DNA of 64,000 nucleotides, taken from Herbaspirillum robiniae (GTDB lineage: Bacteria; Pseudomonadota; Gammaproteobacteria; Burkholderiales; Burkholderiaceae_D). Below the pieces are notes generated by a model. The model saw only the letters and a program-made list of their open reading frames with translations, had not been told where the DNA came from and did no database searches. The stretch's first letter is position 1. Every line of letters begins with the position of its first letter. The DNA lies in NCBI RefSeq assembly GCF_002213415.1, contig NZ_NJGU01000004.1, forward strand, positions 434,001-498,000. Direction: 5' to 3'. This document shows, in pieces, positions 11,830 through 23,300 of this stretch. A program made the translations under genes and the position numbers.

Positions 11830-11863
11830 GCGTCACGGAAGCGTCATATTTGTTCGCTATGCT
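11830..11863 (+). promoter_or_regulatory. Pho-box-like element and -10 upstream of the STN signalling gene
   Basis: Two heptamers GCGTCAC and GCGTCAT at 11830-11836 and 11841-11847 are separated by 4 bp, then 10 bp, then TATGCT at 11858-11863. This is the 7-4-7 plus 10-bp geometry of a PhoB box replacing the -35 (as in E. coli phoA). The same geometry and the same -10 hexamer recur upstream of the htrA-like gene (27755-27788). It places transcription start after about 11870, supporting translation from 11928. Confidence 0.5.
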
Positions 11864-11927
11864 AGCGGCCTTCGGTTACGCGGGTTGCGTAACCGCTTCC
11901 CCCAACCCCAGCCATGCGTCACCGTTA

Positions 11928-12632
11928 ATGCCGAAAAAGCTCATGTTCGGGGTCGCCGCATGGGGCGCAACCGGCCTGGTCTTGCTGGCGTTGCAAAGCC
12001 CCGTCCAGGGAGCACCGCCGGCGCCGGGGAAGCCAGCGCGTCCGTCACCTCGCGAGGCCATAGCGACCATGCGGTTTGATATTCCGATCCAGCCTCTGTC
12101 GGAAGCCTTGAATGCTTTCGACGAAGCGACCGGCCTGTATGGCCTGTACACAGCGGACGCCATTGCCGGCCGCATATCGGGCGAGGTGCGCGGCAACTAT
12201 ACGGCGCAGGCTGCGCTGCAGCGCTTGCTGGCGCCGACCGAACTGAGTAGTTATTTCACCGCCGCCGACGCCTACGTGCTGGAGCGTGCGGCTGCCGCCC
12301 AGCCTGCGGCGCAGCCGGAACCTGCCGGCCAGCCCGAGGATGATTTCCAGGACCTGTTGCAAGCCGCCGTGCGCGCGGCGTTCTGCCGCAATCCGCTGAT
12401 CGCGCCCGGCAGCTATCGGGTCGCGCTCAGCCTGCGCGTTTCCGCCGCCGGGCGGGTAGAGCAGGCGCGCCTGCTGGACACCACCGGTAGCCCTGCGCGC
12501 GATGCCGGCATCATCCAGACCCTGCGTGAACTCCGGCTGGCGCGCGGTCCGACCGATGCCGGCCAGCCCTTCATCCTGCTGATCCTGCCGCGGGCGCAGG
12601 CCGCCGTCGCCGATTGCGAGGCCTCACCATGA
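11928..12632 (+). CDS. STN-domain / TonB-like cell-surface signalling protein (VreA-like)
   Basis: 234 residues from ATG 11928 (earlier in-frame TTG 11850 and ATG 11859 lie within the predicted promoter). The N-terminus is a signal peptide or anchor (MPKKLMFGVAAWGATGLVLLALQ). It is followed by a secretin/TonB short N-terminal domain (FDIPIQPLSEALNAFDEATG, then GEVRGNYTAQAALQRLLAPTEL). A Pro/Ala linker leads to a TonB-C-like domain (YRVALSLRVSAAGRVEQARLL, ending LILPRAQA). There is no beta-barrel, so it is not a receptor. This STN plus TonB-like layout next to ECF sigma and FecR genes is that of VreA in the P. aeruginosa PUMA3 system. Stop overlaps the sigma gene (ATGA). Confidence 0.8.
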   Translation: MPKKLMFGVAAWGATGLVLLALQSPVQGAPPAPGKPARPSPREAIATMRFDIPIQPLSEALNAFDEATGLYGLYTADAIAGRISGEVRGNYTAQAALQRLLAPTELSSYFTAADAYVLERAAAAQPAAQPEPAGQPEDDFQDLLQAAVRAAFCRNPLIAPGSYRVALSLRVSAAGRVEQARLLDTTGSPARDAGIIQTLRELRLARGPTDAGQPFILLILPRAQAAVADCEASP

Positions 12633-13135
12633 GCGACTCCGGATTCAAGGGCTTGCGCGACTTGCTCACCCGCAGCTATGCCGACCTGAAGCGGCGCCTG
12701 ACCTTGCAGTTGGGCAATGCCGACCTCGCCAGCGATGCGCTGCAAGACATCTGGGTGCGCCTGGAAACCCATAAGGACACGCCCGAGCCGGTCCAGCATC
12801 CGCTGAGCTATCTGATGCGCATGGCCACCAATTCGGCGCTGGACAAGATCCGCAGCGAGAAGCGCTTCCTTCGTGGCGAGGAGGTGGAGCTGATCTTCGA
12901 GAGCATGTCCGATCCCGCGCCCGGTCCCGAGCAGGTCAGCCAGGCGCGCTCCGAAAGCGAGCGCCTGCTGCTGGCGATGGAACAGATGCCGGCCCGCCAG
13001 CGCCGGGTGCTCACGCTGATCCGGGTCGACGAGATGTCACGCCAGGAAGTAGCGGATTATCTGGGCATTTCGGTCAGCCTGGTGGACCGGGAGCTGAAGC
13101 GCGCCCATGAGTTCATCGTCGAAAAGATGCGCTGA
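12629..13135 (+). CDS. ECF sigma factor, FecI/VreI type
   Basis: 168-residue sigma-70 family ECF factor. Region 2 spans about residues 10-80 (LLTRSYADLKRRLTLQLGNA, DALQDIWVRLE, LMRMATNSALDKIRSEKRF). Region 4 is in the C-terminal third (ARQRRVLTLIRVDEMSRQEV, then ADYLGISVSLVDRELKRAHE). ATG 12629 overlaps the STN gene stop as ATGA; the in-frame ATG at 12614 is less likely. It presumably directs transcription of the adhesin behind it, under control of the FecR-like protein. The call as ECF sigma is firm; target promoters are inferred. Confidence 0.9.
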   Translation: MSDSGFKGLRDLLTRSYADLKRRLTLQLGNADLASDALQDIWVRLETHKDTPEPVQHPLSYLMRMATNSALDKIRSEKRFLRGEEVELIFESMSDPAPGPEQVSQARSESERLLLAMEQMPARQRRVLTLIRVDEMSRQEVADYLGISVSLVDRELKRAHEFIVEKMR

Positions 13136-13171
13136 TTGCAAGATTACGTAAAGACCGTGTGGGAACGGGCG

Positions 13172-13186
13172 TCGAGAAACGTCTAA
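13172..13186 (+). promoter_or_regulatory. Candidate ECF sigma promoter (-10 side) before the FecR-like gene
   Basis: TCGAGAAACGTCTAA lies 30 bp before the FecR-like start. The same pattern TCGAG-N3-CGTCTA occurs before the giant adhesin (14313-14326), and weaker similarity extends upstream (AAAGACCGTGTGGG versus AAAAGCTGTATAGG). CGTC-containing -10 elements are usual for ECF factors, and an ECF gene is adjacent. Inference from two sites only. Confidence 0.35.
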
Positions 13187-13215
13187 GTAAAGTGTAGGAA
13201 GGAAAACCCTGATCC

Positions 13216-14232
13216 ATGGAAGAGGCGAGCGTCCCGCAAGCAGCACCCCAGTACTCCGTCGAGTCCGGCCTTGAAGGCCAGGCCCGCGCATGGGTACGCC
13301 TGCTCGCCTCGGGCCAGGCGCGCCGGGAAGACGCGCGCCGGCTGGAGCGCTGGTGCGCCATCAGCCCCCAGCACGCACAGGCGTTCAAGCGCGAAGCCGG
13401 CTTGTGGCGCCAGCTGGGACATGCGGCCGAGCGGACCAGTGCCGGCGACGCGGAGCTGGCGGCCATCCGTCGCGCCGCCGCCCAGGCCAGGCTGGCACCG
13501 CCGCGCGCGCGCCTGTCGCGTCGCGCCTTTATCGGCGGCGCGGTGGCCGCGTCGGCCGCGGCCGCGGGCGTCATGGTAGTACATCCGCCGCTGGCATTGT
13601 GGCCCTCGCTGGCCGCGCTGCAGGCCGACTACCGCACCGGCATCGGTCAGCAGCTGCAAGTGGCGCTGGCGCCTGACGTGGATCTGCAACTCAACACCCG
13701 CAGCAGCGTCGCCGTGCGCGCGCGCGAAGGCGCGACCGTCGGCATCGACCTGATCGATGGCGAAGTTGCGGTGAACACGACGCGGCCATTCTCGGTCAGC
13801 GTCGGCAGCGGCCTGATCGACACAGCATATTCCCGCTTTGAAGTGCGTCGCCTGAACGGCGAAGTCTGCGTCACCTGTATGGAAGGGCAAGTCGGCGTCA
13901 GCGTCGCCGGCCGCCGCCAGGTGCTGGTTGCCAATGAGCAGCTGGAGTTCGGCGGGACCGGCGCGCCGGTGCTGGGCCGCATCGATGCGCAAGCGCGGTC
14001 GGACTGGCTGCGCGGCGTGATCAACTTCCGCCAGACCGCGCTGGTCGAGGTGGTCAGCGAGATCAACCGCTATCGTCCGGGACGGCTGGTGCTGATGGCC
14101 GACGCGCTGCTGCAAAAGCCGGTCAGCGGACGCTTCCGCATCGACGAGATGGACAAGGCAATCGGCCAGATCCAGCGCCTGTTCCGTCTGAGCGCGACGA
14201 CCTTGCCAGGCGGGATCGTGATCCTGGCCTGA
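13216..14232 (+). CDS. FecR-like anti-sigma regulator
   Basis: 338 residues. The N-terminal DUF4880-type cytoplasmic part (ARAWVRLLASGQARREDARR, then LERWCAISPQHAQAFKREAG) would bind the sigma factor. One membrane segment follows (SRRAFIGGAVAASAAAAGVM), preceded by twin arginines that suggest Tat-assisted insertion. The periplasmic FecR domain includes DVDLQLNTRSSVAVR and IDLIDGEVAVNTTRPFSV. The tail is STN-like (GRFRIDEMDKAIGQIQRLFR). It would couple periplasmic signals from the STN protein to the ECF sigma factor. An 80-bp gap with a candidate ECF promoter separates it from the sigma gene. Confidence 0.88.
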   Translation: MEEASVPQAAPQYSVESGLEGQARAWVRLLASGQARREDARRLERWCAISPQHAQAFKREAGLWRQLGHAAERTSAGDAELAAIRRAAAQARLAPPRARLSRRAFIGGAVAASAAAAGVMVVHPPLALWPSLAALQADYRTGIGQQLQVALAPDVDLQLNTRSSVAVRAREGATVGIDLIDGEVAVNTTRPFSVSVGSGLIDTAYSRFEVRRLNGEVCVTCMEGQVGVSVAGRRQVLVANEQLEFGGTGAPVLGRIDAQARSDWLRGVINFRQTALVEVVSEINRYRPGRLVLMADALLQKPVSGRFRIDEMDKAIGQIQRLFRLSATTLPGGIVILA

Positions 14233-14312
14233 TGACGGGCATCGGTTGCCGGATATCGGGTATTGAACAAGCGCCGCGGCGCGATCTGCAAAAAGCTGTA
14301 TAGGTTTTCTCA

Positions 14313-14327
14313 TCGAGGTTCGTCTAG
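14313..14327 (+). promoter_or_regulatory. Candidate ECF sigma promoter (-10 side) before the giant adhesin
   Basis: TCGAGGTTCGTCTAG, 72 bp before ATG 14399, repeats the TCGAG-N3-CGTCTA pattern of 13172-13186. No good sigma-70 hexamers were seen at this spacing. Suggests the adhesin belongs to the regulon of the neighbouring ECF factor; two sites are not enough to prove it. Confidence 0.35.
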
Positions 14328-14398
14328 GAGGAGGGACAGCCGGCCAGGCCGGTTGCCATCGACCAACGTTGATCCGAACAGACATCAAGAGAACCTTC

Positions 14399-17300
14399 AT
14401 GCCGCCTCTTCACGAAGCCCGTTACCCGTCATCGTCTTCCTCCCGCCAGCACGCCGCCCATGCATTTTGTCTTGTCTCGTCTGCCCCCACCTGGCAGCAC
14501 CGGCCGGTTGCCCGCGCCGTCGCCATGCTGCTGGCGGCCGGCGCCACGGGGGCGGCCATGCCAGGCGCGCAGGCGCAGCAGGCCTTCAGCCCTGCCTGGT
14601 TCGCCAGCAAGGGCGCGATGCAGAACAGCGCGGCGGCCACCGGCTACCTGCCCAACGGCACGCGGGCGGCGCTGCTGACCAATCCGGCACAGCAACAGCA
14701 GCAAGCCAATGCGCAGCTGCAGCGTTCCATCAATAACCTCTCGACGTTGGCGCGCGGCATCGCGGCCCAGCAGGCGGCGCAGGAAGCGGCGCGACAGGCG
14801 GCCTTGGCCAATGGAAGCAGCGTGCCGGATGGTCTGGCCGAGGGCGGACTGAAGGTCGATACCAATTCCCTGACGCGCGGCTGGATCAACGCCAATACGC
14901 CCGCGCAAAGCGCCGCCAACGGCAGAACCACGGTCACCGTGCAGCAGATCGCCGACAAGGCCATCCTGAACTGGGAGACCTTCAATGTCGGCAAGAATAC
15001 CATCCTGAATTTTGCGCAGGATGCCAACTGGGCCGTACTCAACCGCATCAACGATCCGTTAATGCGGCCCAGCCAGATCCAGGGGCAGATCAATGCGCCC
15101 GGCACGGTGATGATCGCCAACCGCAACGGTATTGTGTTCGCCGGCAGCAGCCAGATCGATGTGCGCAATCTGGTCGCGGCCGCGGCCAGGATCACGGACG
15201 ACCAGTTCCGCAATCGCGGCCTGTATGTGGATGCCAGCGGCACCGCTCCCTCGTTCACCGACGCCAACGGCAAGCTGATCGTGGAAGCGGGGGCCAGGAT
15301 CACCACCGCGCAATCGACCTCCGTCACGCAGGGCGGCGGCTACGTGCTGCTGCTGGGCAGCGAAACCAGCAACGCAGGACGGATCGCCACTCCCGGCGGG
15401 CAGACGGTGCTGGCCGCGGGCGACAGTTTTACCATCCGCAAGGGCATCGGTAGCGACGGTAACCAGGGGTCGAGTACCGCCGGCAATGAAGTATCGACCA
15501 GCCGCAGCAACGCCAGCGGCGTGGTGAACAACAGCGGCCTGATCGTGGCCAACACCGGCGACATCACATTGACCGGACACCAGGTGATCCAGGCTGGCGC
15601 GGTCGTGTCGACCAGCTCGACCGCCAAGCGCGGCACGATCCATCTGTCCACGCGCGCCAGCGACGTCGAAGGCAGCGTGACGCTGGCGCCAGACTCGGTG
15701 ACGGGAATCGTGCCCGACGGCAGCGAGGTGACGGCGCTGGACAGCCAGCGCGAGGCGCTGGTGCGCAATGGCGCCGGGTTGTACAACCAGAGTAGCGGCG
15801 TATATGACAACCTGAGCACGTTGGCCGACCGCAAGGATCTTTCACGCATCGAGATCGTCAGCGGTAAGACCGTGCAATTCCAGGGCGGCTCGACCACGCT
15901 GGCCACCGGCGGCGAGATAGTGGTGACGGCGACCCGGCGCACGCTGGTGGACGCGGGCGCGACGCTGGACGTCTCGGGCGCGGTAGGTGTGAAGCTGGCG
16001 ATGAATAGCAACACGGTGGCTGTGAACGTGCAAGGCAACGAACAGCGCGACGCGCCGGTGAACCGTGACAGCAAGACGCTCAACAACCTGAACGTGTGGG
16101 TGGACCGACGCGATCTGGTACTGGTGCCGGCCGGCACGAACGGTTACGCGGCGGATCGCTGGTACACGGCAGGGGGCTTGCTGGAAGTGAGCGGCTACCT
16201 GGGCACGAGCGCGCGCGGCGGCGGCGAATGGATGGCGCAAGGCGGCACGGTGACGGTGAGCGGAGGCGATCTCGTGACGCGTGCCGGTTCCAGCATCAAT
16301 CTCTCGGGCGGGACGCTGGACGTGGCGTCAGGAATGTTGCGCCAGAGCTGGATCAAGGGCAGCGACGGCCGCTTGTACAACGTGAACACGGCGCCGGGCG
16401 ATCTGCTCTACGCAGGGGTGTACCGTGGCTTTGAAGTGATGCATGCGCGCTGGGGCGACAAGACAACGGAGTACTACTACAACCCGCTGATCGCGCCGCA
16501 ACAACGCTATGAAGACGGTTATACGGTGGGGCGCGACGCCGGACGGCTGGTGGTGTCAACACGCAATGCGGCGCTGGAGGGGACGCTGGTGTCGGAAACC
16601 TACCAGGGGCCGCGGCAGACGAAGGCGGCGCAGGCGGGACTGGAAGGCTACCAGCAATTGCAATACGCGGCGGCGCGGCGCGCGCAACTGATTGTGGGGC
16701 AATACCTGCCGGTGTACGACAGCAAGGCAGGCGGTCTGCGCTACACGTTCAATCCGCTGTTCGACAGCGTGACGGTGGGAGCTGGCGCGAGCGTGGCCGG
16801 CGGCATCGGGTTGGACGAAGCGGTGGCCGGGGATCGGGCGGGCCAGCTATTGCTCGACGGTGGCTTGCTCAATGCGGCACAACTGGGCGCGGTGAGGCTG
16901 GCGGGCAAGAAGAGCGTGACGGTGAGCAGCTCGCTGCGGTTGGCCGATGGCGGCGAGGCGGTGCTGTTCGCGCCGCTGGTGGATGTGGCGGCCGACATCG
17001 TGGCCCATGGCGGCACGATCCGGGGCGGCAACGTGTTGCGCCAGATCCGCGATAACGGGGTCACGCTCGATCAGGGCCTGGACCCCGCCGGCGGTAACGG
17101 CGCGGGCGTCATCTTGCACGCCGGCGCCAGGCTGGACGCCACCGGCCGCATGGTCGACCTGCGCGGCGAAGGCGATCCCGGCTTGCAAGCCTATATCGAT
17201 GGCGGCACGGTGAGCCTGCGTTCTACCGACAGCGTGACGCTGGCCGCCGGTTCGGTCATCGATGTTTCCTCAGGGGCGACGCTGCAGGGCGACGGCACCG

Positions 17301-20300
17301 TCCGCGGCGGCAAGGGCGGTTCAGTACAACTGGGAACGGGCCTGGCGGGTACCGTGGTGACCGCCAACCCGGCGGGGACGCTGACCCTCGACGGCACGAT
17401 CCGCGGTTATGGCGTCAAGGGGGGCGGCAAGCTGGACATCGAATCGGCCAGCGCGGTCGTCATCGGCGGCAAGGCGGTGCCGGTCGAAGGCGTGCTGGAA
17501 GCAGGCAAGTCGGCGCTGGTCGGGCTGGTGCTGAAGGAAGACTATCAGGTGCGGGCCGGCGATATCCTGCCGGTCGATTACAAATACCTCAGCGATATTG
17601 CGCCGCCAGGTTATACGCTGGTGGGCGCTGAAGTGGCCACCGGTAGGGATAGCCCCTGGTATGACCTGCCCGACGACTGGGTGCTCCCGGTGCCGACAGA
17701 GTGGGGTAGAAATTCCGTGCAGTCGTCTACCGGTCAGGTGTGGGACGCAGATATTGGAACACGGCCGGGCAGTGTGGTCATCCCAAAAAACACGCGCATC
17801 CAACTGATTAGTATCTATGGCGCCTATTTTGCCGGTTTCACGATACCGGCCAGGCTCTTTCCCAACGGGATGAAACTCAAGGAGCCCAGGACGTTCACGA
17901 CGCCTGCCGGCCAGCCCGCGACTGTCGATTTCACGATCGCCGCTGGCACGGCGCTGGCGGCCGGGGCGCAATTGACGCGTACCGTGGCGGTGGCCAAGAC
18001 CACCAACCTCGACGTGGATCTGTTTGCGAGCGGCTTTTCCAGCTATAGCGTGCGCGGCTATCAGGGATTGATGGTGGCGCCGGGCGTGGCGCTGGATGTG
18101 AGGATGCCGGTGCTGCAGGCCGATGCGCAGGCGCCCGCCGGCACGGATGGCAATGCCTTGTCGGTCTGGCAGCCCGAACTGTACCAGCCGCAGATGCTTA
18201 ACCGCAGCATCAAGCAGCGTCAGGGTGCGAGCCTGACGCTGGCGGCCGGTATCGCCGATATCGGTGGCAGCGGCGATTTGACCATCGGCCGCGATGCGGC
18301 GTTGCGCGTCGATCCGGGGCAGTCGATCACGCTGGCGGCGCGCGGCGGCCTGAGCGTGGATGGGCTGTTGCAGGCCAAGAGCGGCAGCATCAGCGTGCAA
18401 GGACCGCAGACAACGGGCGACAAGTCGATCGAAGACGGCGGCAACGTGGGCGACTCCCGACCCGGCAGCCGCGCCATCGAACTGAGCGCGCATGCGGTAC
18501 TGGACGCGTCGGCGGCCAGCTATGTCGCCACCGATGCCCGGGGACGGCCGTTCGGCATCGTCGCCGATGGCGGTAGTGTCGCTATCGGCGGCATCCTGGT
18601 CGAGAGCAAGGCGCGCGCGCTGGCGGCGGACAGTTTCGTGGTGGTGCGCGAGGGTGCGCTGGTGGATGTGTCGGGTACTGCGGCGCGGTTCGATATCGAT
18701 GGTACGGGCGTGCGCACCATCGCCAGCAATGGCGGCAGTATCCAGCTGTTGTCGGCGCGCGGCATTTATCTGGACGGGAGCCTGCGCGCCGGCGCGGGCG
18801 CGGCGGGATCAGGCGCGGCCGGCGGCACCCTGACGGTGGCGCTGGATGCGCCCAATTACCTTAAGAACCCAGCACCAAACGGCACCGTGATGGCGCCGCG
18901 CGAGCTGACGCTGGTGCAGCAAAAGAGCGCGGGCGCTTCCGATGCCGGCGGCCTGCAATATGGTCATGGCCTGCTCGGGGTGAATCAGGTGCGGGACGGT
19001 GGTTTTTCCTCGCTGGTACTGCACAGCAACGGCCTGCTCAGTTTTAACGATAATCTGAACCTGTCGCTGGATAGGGAGCTGCGCGTCTATGCCGGTGCGC
19101 TGACCCTGGCATCCGGCGTCAATCGCCGCATCGATGTCGCGCTCAACGCACCGTATGTACTGCTCAGCGGCAGCAACGATCAAGGTGCGGCAAGCGATAA
19201 CTACCTGCGGCCTTCCTATCAAGGCGGCCTGACCTCGCTCGACTCCCAGGCGGTGCTCAATGTCAGCGGCATGCTGATCGATATCAAGGACAAGGTCGTG
19301 CTTGGCACCAACACGACCATGAGCGGCAATACGGTAGAGCGGCCTGGCTTCGGCCAGCTCAACCTGGTCAGCCAGGGAGATATCCGCTTCACCTACGGTA
19401 CGACCACCAGTCAGATCAACCCCGTGAGCACGCTGACTTCGCGCGGCGACATCCTGCTGCGCGCGGCGCAGGTCTATCCGGCCACGGGCACGTTTGCCGA
19501 GGTGAGTGCCGGCGTGATCGATCGCTATAACTACCGGCCGGACAGCAAGCTGGTGCTGGAACGCTACGATCCGGGCGCACCGGATCCGGCCATGCCTTAC
19601 GCGATGTTTGGCAGCCTGAAGCTGGGGGCCACGTCCATCGAACAGGGGGGCGTGCTGCGCGCTCCGCTCGGTACCTTGAACATCGGCACCAATTCCCAGA
19701 CCTCCGGCGGCACGGGCGGCTCGACGACCAGCATCACCTTCAAGCCGGGCAGCCTGACCTCGGTCAGCGCAGCGGGGCTCACACTGCCCTATGGCGGCAC
19801 CTCGGACGGGGTGAATTACCTTTACCGGGGCAATAACGTCGAGTTCAAGGGAGTGGGCGGCCTCGGCGTGATGTACCTGGACAGCCGGGTGGTCACGGTC
19901 GCGGCTGGCGCCCGCCTCGATCTGTCGGGCGGCGGCGAGGTGCGCGGCGCCGGCTTCGTCTCTGGACGCGGTGGTTCCACCGATGCGCGCCTGGCGCCGC
20001 TGATGCAGCTAACCGACAAGGGTTTCAGCCTGCCGGGTCTGGCGACCAATCCGGTCTATGCCATCGTGCCGGGCTATGCGTCGGCCTATGCGCCGGCCGA
20101 TGCTGCCAGCGCGCTCGACCCGCGCATCGGACAGCAGGTCACCATCGGCAGCCACCAGATCCCCGGCTTGGCGGCGGGCACATATACCTTGCTCCCGTCG
20201 AACTATGCGCTGCTGCCGGGCGCGTTCAGGGTCGAGTTCAATGGCGCGCTTACCGGCCCGGCCGGTGGACAGGCGCTGGCCATGCGCAACGGTTCGTGGA

Positions 20301-23300
20301 CCGTCGCCGGCGCGCTCAGCACTGCCAATACCGCCTTGGCCGAGAATATGACGCGCGCCCTGATCGTCACGCCGGGTGATGTGCTGCGCCGCTATGCGCA
20401 ATACAACGAGACCGGCTACAGCGAGTTCGCGCTGCGCCAGGCGGCGCTGGCCGGAACGGTGCGGCCGATGCTGCCGGCCGATGCCCGGAACCTGTTCATC
20501 GCCCTGGAGTCGTCCCCTGACAGCAGCCTGTCGTTGCAGGGCAATGTCGATTTCACTCCCGCGCCCGGCGGCCAGGGCGGTATGGCCAGCATCAAGATGC
20601 GCGGCTATAACGCGGGCAAGATCGAGATCCTGGCTGACGGCGCGGCGCGCACACCCGCCTTTGACGGATTGTCTCTGTATGCCCGCGATCTGAACGCGTT
20701 GAACGCGGGCCGTCTGGTCGTGGGCGGCAGCCTGGGCTCCACCTACGGCAGACGCGGCGGTGTGGACGCCAGCAACTACATCGATATCACCGGCAGCATG
20801 GACTCCATCGTCTTGCGTCAGGGTGCCTTGCTGCGCGTGCCGGACGTGTTTCTGATAACCGACAATCCCGCCGGAAGCATCACCATCGAGGCCGGTGCTG
20901 GCATCAATACCATCGGGTTGGGCCGCGGTCCTTACGATTCGCTGGACGGTTATGTGTACCGCCCGGGAACGATGAGCGTACTGGCCCTTTCAAATGGCGT
21001 GATCAATACGCTGGCCCCCCAGCCCGATTCCTCCGGGCGCGGCAGCGGGGCCATCCTGCTGGGCGTTTGCGGCGTCACCTGCAACGGCACCACCCAGCTT
21101 TATTCCGAAGGCAGCTTGTTGCTGGCGACCCGGCGTGACTTCCAGCTGACCGACGCGGTGCGTTACGGCACGCGCAACCTGATGCTGGCGGCCGGTTCGC
21201 TCAATGCCGGCAGCGCCGCCGACCTGGCGGCTGCGGCGGCGCGCGGGGCATTGACGCCGGGCCTGACCATCGACCAGCAGGTGCTCTCCCGCCTGCTGCG
21301 CGGCGATACCGCTTACGGCGCGCCGGCGCTGGAACGGCTGATCCTGACGGCGGCCGACTCGGTCAACCTGTTCGGCAATGTCAGCCTGTCCACCATCGAT
21401 CCCGCGACCGGCCGTTCGTCGCTGGCCAATCTGGTGTTGACCACGCCTGCCATCTACGGCGTCGGCGCGCCCGGAGAACTGGCCGAGATCCGCACCGGCA
21501 AGCTGACCTGGGCCGGCCAGGGAACGGTCGCGCCCGCTCCGATCACGGGCGGCCGCGGCAGCGGCGCCGGTCGCCTGGTGCTCAGCGCCGACGTGATCGA
21601 GCTTGGCTACGATACCAGCGCATTGCCGACCGGTCTGGATAACTTCGGCCGCACCATCCTCGGCTTTGCCGATGTAGCGCTGAACGCCAACGAACGCATC
21701 ACCGCCAGTTTCAAGGGTTCGCTGTCGGTCTACCAGTCGCAGACGGCCGGCGCCAACGGTCCGCAATACCAGGGCGGCAATCTCAGCCTGCAAGCGCCCT
21801 TGATCACCGGCACGGGCGGTTCGGTCAACGCCATCACCGCCGGCGGCGCGCTGCAACTGAGCGCGCCGGCCAGCGGACGCGCCGATCCCGCCGCCGTGCG
21901 CGTGGACACCGGCGCCGAACTGAAACTGAGCGGCAACACGGTCAGCATCGATACCACCGTCGCGCTGCCCAGCGGCAAGCTGACGGTCAGCGCCGATGGC
22001 GACATCCGCCTGGGCGATAACGCGTGGCTCGATCTGGGCGGGCGCGAGATCAGGCTGTTCGACGTCAGCCGCTATTCCTGGGGCGGCGAGCTGAGCTTGC
22101 AGAGCAGCGCCGGCGGCATCCGCCAGGCGGGGGCTGCGGTGATCGACCTGTCGGCCCGCAACAATAACGCCGGCCAGTTGAATCTCATTGCGATGGGCGG
22201 GACGGTCGATATGCAAGGCACGCTGCGCGGCGACGCGTCCGGTCGCTACGACGCCGGCGGCACGCTGGTGCCGTATCGCGCCGGTTCGATTGACGTGCGC
22301 GCGCTGGCGCTGGGCGGCGCCAGCCTGAGCGAGGGGTTTGCTGGCTTGAACGACAGGCTCAACGCGGGCGGCGTCAGCGGCGAGCGCAGCTTCCAGTTCA
22401 AGCAGGGTGATCTGGTCATCGGCAACGAACTGAAGGCCAATCGCATCAACGTTTCGCTCGATGGCGGCCAACTGGTGGTCAACGGCGTGGTCGATGCCTC
22501 GGGCGAAAAGGTCGGCAGCATCCGGCTGGCGGCGGCCAATGGCCTGACGCTGGCGGCCGGGGCGGTGCTCGATGCGCATGGCAGCATGTTGCGCGTGGAC
22601 AGCTACGGCAAGATCATCGACAGCCCTAACCGCGCCACCGTGCAGCTAGACGCCGGTAACGGCACGCTAACGTTACAAGGCGGTTCCCGTATCGACCTGC
22701 GCCATGGCACGGCATTGAACGGCGGTGACGGCAACAACCGCGGTACGCTGGATCTGTTCGCCGCACGTGTGGGCAATACAGGCAGCGTGACCGATGCCAA
22801 CGCCGCCACCTTCGGCGACATTGCGATCGATGCACGCGGCGCCATCGATATCCAGGGAGCGCGTTCGATTGCTGTTTATGGCCGCCAACGCTACAGCGAT
22901 GCGGCCCATGGCACCGATCCGGCCGCCAGCGGCCGTCCGTACCAGGTGATCGACCAGGCCTATCTCGACGCCAGGCATGCGCAGGCGACCGCCTTCATCG
23001 ATAACGCGCTGGCCAACGGCAATCTCCTCAATAACAAGCTGGCGGGCCTGAACAATGCGGCCTACCGCCAGGCGCTGCATCTGCGTCCGGCCATCGAGAT
23101 CGTCAGCGCCACGCCGCAAGGCGACCTGGTGGTGCAGGGCGATCTGGATCTGTCCGGCCTGCGTTACAACAGTCTCAACCCGGGTACGCCCAAGACCGGC
23201 GTTTATGGTTCGGGTGAAGTGGGTATGCTGACGCTGCGCGCCGGTGGCGACCTTTCGATCTACGGCAGCATCAACGACGGCTTCGCGCCGCCGCCTGATA

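Noticed and set aside
13162-13186. GGAAC...CGTCTAA as a standard RpoE-type promoter before the FecR-like gene
   Set aside because: The spacing between GGAAC and CGTCTAA is 13 bp, shorter than the usual 16-17, and GGAAC is not shared with the adhesin promoter; only the shared TCGAG-N3-CGTCTA part was kept.
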